Below, in pieces: positions 6,473 through 12,293 of a stretch of DNA of 12,293 nucleotides (its first letter is position 1; every line of letters starts with the position of its first letter). The position numbers and the translations under genes were made by a program. Origin of the DNA: JAWKTT01 sp041398965 (GTDB taxonomy: Bacteria; Planctomycetota; Planctomycetia; Planctomycetales; Planctomycetaceae); assembly GCA_041398965.1 (NCBI GenBank), contig JAWKTT010000064.1:1-12293 (forward strand). The letters run 5' to 3'. The notes below the pieces were generated by a model, which did no database searches, was not told the DNA's origin, and saw only the letters and a program-made list of their open reading frames with translations.

Positions 6473-8533
6473 TTACTCCTCGACGAGTTTCAGGATGGTA
6501 CGGTTCTCGGCTTCGGCGAATTTTTCGGTCGTCACTAAGACAGACTTTGTCGCTTCATCGACACAGAAACAGATTCGTTTGTCAGGTGATGGTGGTCGAT
6601 TGTTAAGAACAATTTGACGCATCGCATCAATAGCGGGAACCTTACCGAGCGAAAACTTCTGTGGCATGTTCTTGGTGAAGCCAGCATCCTTGAGGGCGTT
6701 GCCGTCGATGTCGAACGTTAACTTCGTTTCGTCAGCAATGTACGCGATGGCATCTTGAAACGGGTTGTTGAACTCGGCATCCATCACCATTAACAGTCGC
6801 TCCGCCGCCGTGGCAGGAAGTTCCTTCGCAGGAGCTCCTGTTGAGGCGACAGTGGTCGGCACTTGAGAACTCGAAGAGAAGTCGGTTCGCAAGGATTCGG
6901 ACCATGCGAGGATGGTTCCAATCGCGAGGTTGGGAGCCGCTTTACGGGGGAGATAGGTAACGAGCCGCACGTCGCGATTCTCCTTCACCGGGACTGTCGC
7001 TTCTCGAAAGGCTTCCATCATCGCGGGGAAGCGGGAGATGATATCCGCGAAACCTTGCGTTCCAGGGCGCATCTTGCGGCAGGCATTCATCAGTTCTCTT
7101 GGCAGGTATTCGAGACGCGTCACCATGTCTCGTGCCAGTCCACTCGTCGAGGCGGTGGGACGGGTGCGCAAACGGATGTCGGAAACAGCGGCGTTTTCAT
7201 CGACATGCACACTCCAACTGACCGCCTCAACATCGTCTCCAAACCAGTCGAGCACCCGTCGAAAGACCGGCATTGTCTCTTGGGAAAACATCCAGTCTTC
7301 GTGCCGTTTTACGTCGTCTAACTGAAAAAGGACGGTAAAGACATGGTCGGGATTGGTATGCCGCAGCAACTCATACATCGCGTCCGGAACATCGGGGTTT
7401 GGTTGGCGGACCGACTCGGCCAATGTATAGACATCCCCCTGCGGCGCGATGGCAAACGTCTTTGTGTCTTTCAGGACATAGGCAAAACCATCCCGCAGAT
7501 TGACACGATTCTGTCCTGCGTTCTCGAACGGTGCCCCGCGAAACTCCTCAATCAGATCAGACAACTTTCCCTCTTCCACCAGATGCACGACCGTCGAGAC
7601 TTCTGGAGCGGTCCCGGTCGCCCCAAGTCGGATGCAAATCAGGCAAGACTCTATCTGCTGTGGTTCTCGGTGGCAGACCGACTTCAGCGTGGCGGCAATC
7701 CAGTTGGTCACATCTTCGGTCAGGCTATAACGAATCTCGGTCCAGACAGGATCGTCGCTCCATAATTGCGCGGGGCGCAACGAGATCAGCACGTTGACAC
7801 CGTTTGGCACCATCATGGTCTCAATTGGTTTGATGGAGGTCGGAAGCAGTTTGTTCACGAGTTCATCGTTGGCGGTCAATCGACTCGGAATCAACTCCTG
7901 ATGCGGCACCCGAACAGTCCCTTGCACCTCGCCAGCCTGAACAACAGGAAAGGTTGCATTTGCCAGCGAGTTTCCGGCTCCGATTGACGTCCCGGCAGGC
8001 ATTCCAACGTTTGCCGGCATCCCATTGGGAATGACAGGCGGGCCACTATTCCCCGCAGGAGTGACCGCGGCGGTTTGTGTCTGGGCGATTGCCGCGTTAG
8101 GGTCTGACGGGAGAGGCTGCTTCTTCGAATTCAAGAACATCACCGCCCCGGCGATGCAGGCCGCCATGACAGCCCCACCAAGAATCGCGATATTCCGCCG
8201 CTTCGCCCCCTTCTTCTGAATTTGCTTCAGCCGCTCGACACCTCCATCTTCCCCCCCGGTCTTAATCGCGGGACCGGCAGTAATTGGTGGGACAACGGCC
8301 CCAGGAGTCGCGACCGCACGCGGAGCAGGAGCGTCATCGGGAACCCAACGGGCCGACGTGCCAACGGGAGGGACGGCATTCGCCAACTCCAGCTCGACCT
8401 CAGCTTCTGGCGGCTCGGTCAACAGGAACGACTCGGAGCAACTGGGGCACTTCCCTTTTCGCCCGAGCAGGGAACGGTCTCGCAGTTTCAGCTCTTTGCC
8501 ACAACGGGGGCAAGCAACGACAACGGCTGACAT
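6473..8533 (-). CDS. Zinc-ribbon, single-TM protein with large extracytoplasmic region and STN-like C-terminus
   Basis: 686 residues from ATG 8533. I do not recognise a named protein, but the architecture is clear. Res. 8-32 form an MJ0042-type zinc ribbon: CPRC (8-11) and CPSC (29-32). A Pro/Ala-rich linker (about 40-95) and a basic patch KKGAKRR (107-113) precede one membrane helix (about 114-134, NIAILGGAVMAACIAGAVMFL in part). By the positive-inside rule the ribbon is cytoplasmic and the rest outside. Another Pro/Gly/Asn-rich linker (about 138-200) leads to an alpha/beta region (about 210-560) that I cannot assign. The last about 110 residues, starting AAERLLMVMD at 576, contain NPFQDAIAYIADETKLTFDID, reminiscent of the secretin/TonB short N-terminal (STN) fold. 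The ribosome site is weak (AGGA/GAG within 15 nt). Repeated 21-bp sequence units lie upstream. Possibly a signal- or envelope-related protein; function unknown. Confidence 0.85.
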   Translation of the reverse strand: MSAVVVACPRCGKELKLRDRSLLGRKGKCPSCSESFLLTEPPEAEVELELANAVPPVGTSARWVPDDAPAPRAVATPGAVVPPITAGPAIKTGGEDGGVERLKQIQKKGAKRRNIAILGGAVMAACIAGAVMFLNSKKQPLPSDPNAAIAQTQTAAVTPAGNSGPPVIPNGMPANVGMPAGTSIGAGNSLANATFPVVQAGEVQGTVRVPHQELIPSRLTANDELVNKLLPTSIKPIETMMVPNGVNVLISLRPAQLWSDDPVWTEIRYSLTEDVTNWIAATLKSVCHREPQQIESCLICIRLGATGTAPEVSTVVHLVEEGKLSDLIEEFRGAPFENAGQNRVNLRDGFAYVLKDTKTFAIAPQGDVYTLAESVRQPNPDVPDAMYELLRHTNPDHVFTVLFQLDDVKRHEDWMFSQETMPVFRRVLDWFGDDVEAVSWSVHVDENAAVSDIRLRTRPTASTSGLARDMVTRLEYLPRELMNACRKMRPGTQGFADIISRFPAMMEAFREATVPVKENRDVRLVTYLPRKAAPNLAIGTILAWSESLRTDFSSSSQVPTTVASTGAPAKELPATAAERLLMVMDAEFNNPFQDAIAYIADETKLTFDIDGNALKDAGFTKNMPQKFSLGKVPAIDAMRQIVLNNRPPSPDKRICFCVDEATKSVLVTTEKFAEAENRTILKLVEE

Positions 8534-8566
8534 GGCACACTCATCCTGATTGAAGTCTTGAACAGT

Positions 8567-8637
8567 ATGACCCGATCCTTATTGACCCGATCTCGCTTCA
8601 TCCGCCCGGAAAACTCATGATTCGATTCTAATTGACC
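8567..8637. promoter_or_regulatory. Two degenerate 21-bp direct repeats upstream of zinc-ribbon protein gene
   Basis: The units at 8567-8587 and 8617-8637 agree at 17 of 21 positions, sharing ATGA, then CGAT, then ATTGACC in the same spacing; start-to-start distance is 50 bp. Inside, TGACCCGATC (8568-8577) recurs at 8583-8592, 15 bp apart. They lie 34-104 bp before the ATG at 8533, where activator or repressor sites would be expected. The repetition is seen directly; regulation is inferred. Confidence 0.35.
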
Positions 8638-8867
8638 GCACTTCCGGCGAAAACCTTCGCTCCGATTTCCAGCACGACGGCCCCGGATGAATCATACCGT
8701 CATCAGCCCCAAACTGCCAAACTGAGGTTTGGAGTTCGTGGATTCCAGATCGACATAGTCAGATCGAGCGCGAGGGTGACGATTCATCATGGTAGAGTCA
8801 GATAAGGCGACTCATCGCACCAACGTTGGTCGCTTACTTGTTCGGTCAATCGCCGTCGTGAAAGCAA

Positions 8868-8910
8868 ATTGCCTCTCCCACTGGACTTCTGTTCCAAAGG
8901 GAGAGGCAAT
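8868..8910 (-). terminator. Intrinsic terminator-like hairpin after DUF1080 gene
   Basis: ATTGCCTCTCCC (8868-8879) and GGGAGAGGCAAT (8899-8910) are perfect 12-bp reverse complements with a 19-nt loop that can itself pair (TGGA 8882-8885 with TCCA 8893-8896). On the minus strand the stem begins 20 bp after the DUF1080 stop codon and is followed by TTTGCTTT. Position, stem strength and trailing Ts fit a terminator for that gene, making it likely monocistronic. Confidence 0.65.
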
Positions 8911-8929
8911 GAGAATGAACACAGCGGCG

Positions 8930-9646
8930 TTAGTCGAGGTGTTTCAGGGTAATGTCCTTGAACTCGACCCACATCGGAGCGCCGGCGTGAAGTTGCAACG
9001 CCAGCACACCTTCGAGCAATGCGTTTTCGTCAGAGTCTGTAAAGTCCAGCACCAGCTTGTCGTTCATGTAGTGCTGAATGTGCTTCCCCTTCGCGACGAT
9101 CCTGACGTCGTTCCAGTCATCCAGACGGAACAGTTTTCCGTACTCATCCGATGTGATCAAGGTTTCGACGACTTCTTTCTTGCCATTCCAGACTCCCTTT
9201 TCCCCACAGAGAATGATTCGGCCACGCTTTCCCCCTTCGTCATAGATGAAGCCCGAGACGTTGGGGAACTTGTTCTCGTTCCGAATTTCGTGTTGATAGC
9301 CTCGGACAACCCAGTCGTTGTTCACCTTGCCCTCGGTAATGTGCTTCGAGCGATATTGAATCCCCGAGTTGTTGCTGGTCGATGCGCGGAAAGACAATCG
9401 CAGCTCGAAATCCTTGACTTTGCCATCCTGCCAGATCAGAAACGTGTTTCCCTTGGCAGGAGCTTCCTTTGTCGTCTCACCATGAATGACACCATCTTTA
9501 ACCGACCAGAGTCGCGTATCGCCGCTCCATCCGGTGAGATCCTTCCCATTGAAAATGGACTCACCAGCAGGCTTCTCTGACGGTTTCTCCGCGTAGACAG
9601 AACTGGCCATCAGCGCTAATAGCATCAAACTGCAACATCGAATCAT
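8930..9646 (-). CDS. Secreted DUF1080 protein (3-keto-disaccharide hydrolase-like)
   Basis: 238 residues. A signal peptide (MIRCCSLMLLALMASSVYA, cleavage probable after A19) exports it. The DUF1080 domain follows: IFNGKDLTGW (31-40), VKDGVIHGE (49-57), DFELRLSFRAS (79-89), NSGIQYRS (93-100), GYQHEI (116-121) and a final WVEFKDITLKHL. This concanavalin-like beta-sandwich is found widely in Planctomycetota and is annotated as 3-keto-disaccharide hydrolase or glycan-binding; actual substrate here is unknown. The frame stays open upstream to 9793, but ATG 9646 is preceded by AAGGAG at 7 nt and gives a textbook signal peptide, so it is chosen. A hairpin terminator lies 20 bp after the stop. The gene is divergent from the response regulator and separated from the next minus-strand gene by 396 bp, so it is probably a single-gene unit. 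Confidence 0.93.
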   Translation of the reverse strand: MIRCCSLMLLALMASSVYAEKPSEKPAGESIFNGKDLTGWSGDTRLWSVKDGVIHGETTKEAPAKGNTFLIWQDGKVKDFELRLSFRASTSNNSGIQYRSKHITEGKVNNDWVVRGYQHEIRNENKFPNVSGFIYDEGGKRGRIILCGEKGVWNGKKEVVETLITSDEYGKLFRLDDWNDVRIVAKGKHIQHYMNDKLVLDFTDSDENALLEGVLALQLHAGAPMWVEFKDITLKHLD

Positions 9647-9660
9647 GGGTGTACTCCTTA
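9637..9660 (-). promoter_or_regulatory. Ribosome binding site that fixes the DUF1080 start
   Basis: On the minus strand TAAGGAG lies 7 bases before ATG 9646-9644. This near-perfect Shine-Dalgarno is the strongest in the window and rules against the longer open frame that begins at 9793. Confidence 0.75.
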
Positions 9661-9883
9661 AGGGCGTTTCAGTGACGACACCGTCAACTTCAAGTCTTCC
9701 AGTATGACCGATCTCTGACGGTGAATCCATCGTATCCTCTGTTGAGCAGCAGTCAGCAGCGTGACCTTCCTGTTGAAACAAGGCCCCCCTCAACCAGCAA
9801 CGAGCGGACTACAACGACACCCATGTCATGTCGACTTCACTAGAACGATCTCGCTTGAATCAGTCCGTCCTTTTGGCAGGTTA

Positions 9884-9896
9884 GTCAACCGTTGAC
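9884..9896. promoter_or_regulatory. 13-bp palindrome in divergent region
   Basis: GTCAAC (9884-9889), one C, GTTGAC (9891-9896) is a perfect 6-1-6 inverted repeat near the middle of the divergent promoter region. It could be an operator; by length alone it could also occur by chance. Confidence 0.25.
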
Positions 9897-10064
9897 GGCT
9901 GTAGCAGTTAGAGCGGGATGAATCAGAACATCACGATCGGAGCGGACTTGGGATGGGGTCGGTCCTTGCTCCTGCCGACGATGCTCCGTAGGATGACGAT
10001 GGTGATTTCCACTGTCGATGCACGCACACCAACGCGTTGTAGAGCATCGCAGACTGCGTTCTCG

Positions 10065-10076
10065 CTCTAATTAGAG
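10065..10076. promoter_or_regulatory. 12-bp palindrome just before response-regulator start
   Basis: CTCTAATTAGAG is a perfect palindrome ending 6 bases before the ATG at 10083. It overlaps the only Shine-Dalgarno-like purines (AGAGAG), so a protein bound here, or a hairpin, could affect transcription start or translation. Role not shown. Confidence 0.3.
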
Positions 10077-10082
10077 AGACTC

Positions 10083-10607
10083 ATGGCAGGCGAAAAGATT
10101 CTCCTGATCGAAGATGACCGCGACATTTCCGCCAGCCTTTCAGGGCTGTTGCAGGGAGCGGGATACGATGTCATTACGGCCCCGAACGGGATCGAAGGAC
10201 AAAAGTTGATTCTGTCGGATGGTCCGGAACTCGTCATTACCGACATGATGATGCCTCGAATGGGGGGCTTTCCGATTCTCGACTTCATCAACACGCTCGA
10301 CGTGAAGCCCCCCGTCATCATGATGACGGCCAATGAAGGGGGACGACATAAGGCGTATGCCGAAATGCTTGGCGTGGTCGACTACCACCGCAAGCCGTTT
10401 CCTCCCGAAGTGCTGCTCGAATCAGTTCGCCGGGCATTAGATGGTCGGACAACAACCTCTGCAAAGCCGGCTCCATCCGCATCGAAGCAAGTGGATGACG
10501 CAGAGGATCAGCCGACCACCGCAAACGAAGCTCCGGCGACTGACGATGTCGACGATGGGTCGTCAGCACTCGGACCATTGCGTCGCAGCCGGAAGAAGAA
10601 AACCTGA
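10083..10607 (+). CDS. Single-domain response regulator (receiver) with charged C-terminal tail
   Basis: 174 residues. Res. 1-120 form a complete CheY-like receiver: acidic pair D11-D12 (LLIEDD), phospho-acceptor D54 in VITDMMMPRMGG, switch Thr T82 in IMMTAN, and conserved K104 in HRKPF. All catalytic residues are present, so it should accept phosphate from a histidine kinase. Res. 121-174 are Ala/Pro/Thr/Asp-rich and look disordered, ending in the basic RRSRKKKT; there is no DNA-binding output domain. It therefore probably works by protein contact, or the basic tail binds a nucleic acid or an acidic partner (inference). The Shine-Dalgarno is weak (AGAGAG). The next gene, a GHKL ATPase on the same strand, starts 150 bp downstream; that gene lacks a phospho-acceptor His box in the visible part, so the cognate kinase is not identified. 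Confidence 0.93.
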   Translation: MAGEKILLIEDDRDISASLSGLLQGAGYDVITAPNGIEGQKLILSDGPELVITDMMMPRMGGFPILDFINTLDVKPPVIMMTANEGGRHKAYAEMLGVVDYHRKPFPPEVLLESVRRALDGRTTTSAKPAPSASKQVDDAEDQPTTANEAPATDDVDDGSSALGPLRRSRKKKT

Positions 10608-10757
10608 CACTCCCGATCGACACCACCAGATTCGACAGGCGATCCCAAACTGATCTCGACGATTGACCCTTCGCTGACGGGCCCGCGTGGCGAGTGGCGG
10701 ATCCGTATTGCTGTAGGCAGAATTCGACCATTTACTTTCTTGATGTAGAGCACTGAC

Positions 10758-12293
10758 ATGTCACAGATTCCGGAGAATCGAGCCACGGGTCAACTTCAGA
10801 TTGGTGATCAGTGGAACGCGATCAACATCATCGCTCAGTCGCAGACACATCCCTTAAAGGCGGTCTGCGAACTGACGGAAAATGCGATTGATGCGGGAGG
10901 ACGACGAGTCGAAATCGTTCGCCGTCGCAACAAACAGGGGACATTCCTCGAAGTCATCGACGATGGCCGGGGCCTAAAGAGAGACAGCACCGGTCGGCCC
11001 GACTTCGCCAACATCACGACTCATATCTGCGACTCGATGAAGCGTCGTCTCAAGGCGGACGAAAAACGCGGGGTGCATGGCGAGTACGGGATCGGGTTGC
11101 TGAGCTTCTGGAGTCTGGGAGATGAACTGCGAATGACGACTTCCGGCCAAGACTCCGGCTGGACGATGGTGCTCCGTCGGAATGACCCCGAGTATCGCGT
11201 CATGCGTGCCGGGCGACTGCATGACCAGGGGACCGCCATTGTCGTTGGTCCGCTATTGGAAGCCACGCGACACATCATCACCGGCGAGAAACTACAACGC
11301 TATCTGGCGGCTGAACTTCGAGACCGCATCCGGCAGACTGGTGTCGAAATTCACATCTCGGACCGTGTCGCCCGGAAGAACTATGTTGTCGAACCACGCG
11401 AGTTTGGGGGAGAACCGCTGGCATTGCCGAAAGAGGTCGATACGCCATTCGGTCCGATCGAAGTTGAAATCTATCTCAACGGACACACCGGGGGCGGTTC
11501 GGAGTTGACGCTTTGCAAAGACGGTACCCGCGTGCTGGCGAATCTCCGGGAACTTGTGCAGTTCGACGTCGCTCCCTGGAACGATCGCCGACTCGAAGGA
11601 GCCATCGACTACCGGGCACTCAATCTTGCACCGGGAACACGTAATGGAGTTGTCCCTGACGAACGGCTGTCAGCGTTGGAAGAAGGGCTCTCGACCATCG
11701 ACTCGCTCCTGCGAGAAGCCATTTCTCGACACGAAGAGGCGACTGCCGAACAGGCTTCTCGGAAACTGATTCGTCAGGTTCACAAAGCCTTTCTGACGGC
11801 ACTTCAGGAGTTGCCGCCGAGCGAATATCTGTACTTCGATGTTCCTCGCGTGCAGGTTAAGGAAGAGGAGCCGGAACTGGTGGGGGCGGAGCGGCTGTCG
11901 ATGAGTTCCGTCGCTCGCCGAGGCGGAAAGGCCCCGACAGATGGGCGTCCACGACTCTTCCCGAAGAAGGCGGGTCCTCTCGCTGAAATCTCTCTCTCCC
12001 CGGCAGACATGCGGAAGGCACCGGGCAAGCCGTGCCGCATTAAGGCGATCGGTCTTGACGTTGACGGGACTCCAGTGACGGAACCAGTCGAAGTCCTCTG
12101 GAAGAAACTCGGTGGGGTTGCCAAATTATCGGGGAAGAACACTGCCGAGCTCAACCTGAACAGCGAGTCCGAAGGGATCGTCAAGTTGCGGGTGACGATG
12201 ACGCAGAAGAGCCGAGAAGTGACTCGTGAGATTCAGGTGCGATTCGTCGAAGGGGCTGGTCGAAAAGTCCCTCGAACACTCCCCTCGTACCGA
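10758..12293 (+). CDS. GHKL-superfamily ATPase (MutL/Hsp90/topo VI-like), C-terminus beyond right edge
   Basis: 512 codons from ATG 10758, open to the window edge. The GHKL nucleotide-binding motifs are clear: N box ELTENAIDAG (38-47; E38 the likely general base, N42 the Mg ligand), G1 box DDGRG (68-72), G2 box GEYGIGLLS (108-116). No histidine-kinase H box precedes it; the ATPase begins almost at the N-terminus, as in MutL, Hsp90 and topoisomerase VI B. Res. 230-295 could be a transducer-like domain (K254 and R258 lie in LCKDGTRVL), 300-350 is charged and helical, 365-425 is linker, and 426-498 (VEVLWKKLGGVAKLSG onward) looks like an Ig-like beta-sandwich. There is no signal peptide or membrane segment in the visible part, so it is probably cytoplasmic. 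It follows the response regulator by 150 bp on the same strand. Function unknown; a DNA-repair, chaperone-like or signalling ATPase are all possible. Confidence 0.85.
   Translation, partial: MSQIPENRATGQLQIGDQWNAINIIAQSQTHPLKAVCELTENAIDAGGRRVEIVRRRNKQGTFLEVIDDGRGLKRDSTGRPDFANITTHICDSMKRRLKADEKRGVHGEYGIGLLSFWSLGDELRMTTSGQDSGWTMVLRRNDPEYRVMRAGRLHDQGTAIVVGPLLEATRHIITGEKLQRYLAAELRDRIRQTGVEIHISDRVARKNYVVEPREFGGEPLALPKEVDTPFGPIEVEIYLNGHTGGGSELTLCKDGTRVLANLRELVQFDVAPWNDRRLEGAIDYRALNLAPGTRNGVVPDERLSALEEGLSTIDSLLREAISRHEEATAEQASRKLIRQVHKAFLTALQELPPSEYLYFDVPRVQVKEEEPELVGAERLSMSSVARRGGKAPTDGRPRLFPKKAGPLAEISLSPADMRKAPGKPCRIKAIGLDVDGTPVTEPVEVLWKKLGGVAKLSGKNTAELNLNSESEGIVKLRVTMTQKSREVTREIQVRFVEGAGRKVPRTLPSYR

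Larger units (their letters stand above)
8534..8929. other. 396-bp non-coding region upstream of the zinc-ribbon protein gene
   Basis: It carries the promoter side of the 686-residue gene (minus strand), with a degenerate 21-bp direct repeat (8567-8637), and at its far end the terminator of the DUF1080 gene (8868-8910). A small inverted pairing CCAAACT/AGGTTTGG occurs near 8708-8731. No coding frame is convincing. Confidence 0.6.
9647..10082. other. 436-bp divergent intergenic region (DUF1080 / response regulator)
   Basis: It must hold promoters for the minus-strand DUF1080 gene and the plus-strand response regulator. Two short palindromes are visible: GTCAAC-C-GTTGAC at 9884-9896 and CTCTAATTAGAG at 10065-10076. 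No good -35/-10 pair could be assigned by eye and no coding frame is convincing. Confidence 0.55.

Noticed and set aside
8789..9580. 263-codon open frame on the plus strand
   Set aside because: It lies antisense to the DUF1080 gene and crosses that gene's terminator. The DUF1080 frame has a signal peptide, perfect ribosome site and family motifs, so this is a shadow.
9647..9793. 49-residue N-terminal extension of the DUF1080 protein
   Set aside because: It would bury the signal peptide, and the near-perfect AAGGAG supports ATG 9646.
1..12293. CRISPR array, tRNA, rRNA, transposase or integrase genes
   Set aside because: No regularly spaced identical repeats, no cloverleaf-like segment and no mobile-element protein motifs were found on either strand.
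10758..12293. Calling the GHKL ATPase a sensor histidine kinase because a receiver lies next to it
   Set aside because: The ATPase fold starts near residue 15 with no dimerisation/phospho-acceptor helix before it, and the N and G2 boxes read like MutL/Hsp90-type proteins.

Overview
The window looks like chromosomal DNA of a planctomycete (Planctomycetota), moderately GC-rich. The case rests on gene content: a Tat-exported DUF1501 protein followed by a Tat-exported Gfo/Idh/MocA oxidoreductase, a secreted DUF1080 (3-keto-disaccharide hydrolase-like) protein, and a large zinc-ribbon/single-TM/periplasmic protein. An intergenic repeat whose reverse-strand translation reads VGQAFQPA also fits; I remember that string as very common in planctomycete genomes (no search was run). 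I would not name a genus.

Layout. (1) 1-592, minus: the N-terminal part of glucose-6-phosphate isomerase (pgi), running off the left edge. (2) 593-1426: an 834-bp non-coding stretch with an 11-bp perfect inverted repeat just upstream of pgi and a long imperfect hairpin (about 911-1110) that resembles a REP/MITE-type element. (3) 1427-4276, plus: DUF1501 protein and Gfo/Idh/MocA oxidoreductase, 48 bp apart, probably co-transcribed and both probably exported folded through Tat. (4) 4277-4733: non-coding, holding a dispersed-type repeat and several hairpins. (5) 4734-8533, minus: a 686-residue zinc-ribbon membrane protein and a Wzt/TagH-type polysaccharide-export ABC ATPase with an unusual polar insertion; between them lies a 52-codon reading frame of doubtful status. 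(6) 8930-9646, minus: secreted DUF1080 protein with a perfect Shine-Dalgarno and its own hairpin terminator. (7) 9647-10082: divergent promoter region. (8) 10083-12293, plus: a stand-alone response-regulator receiver with a charged tail, then a GHKL ATPase (not a histidine kinase in the visible part) that runs off the right edge.

How they work together: the DUF1501, oxidoreductase and DUF1080 proteins belong to the enlarged planctomycete repertoire for processing sugars or polysaccharides outside the cytoplasm; pgi is central sugar metabolism; the ABC ATPase would power surface-glycan export, but no permease partner is visible. The receiver plus GHKL pair is the least conventional unit and the best candidate for something undescribed, but the sequence alone does not show that it is a new system. 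All other genes belong to recognisable families. No tRNA, rRNA, CRISPR array, transposase or phage gene was seen.
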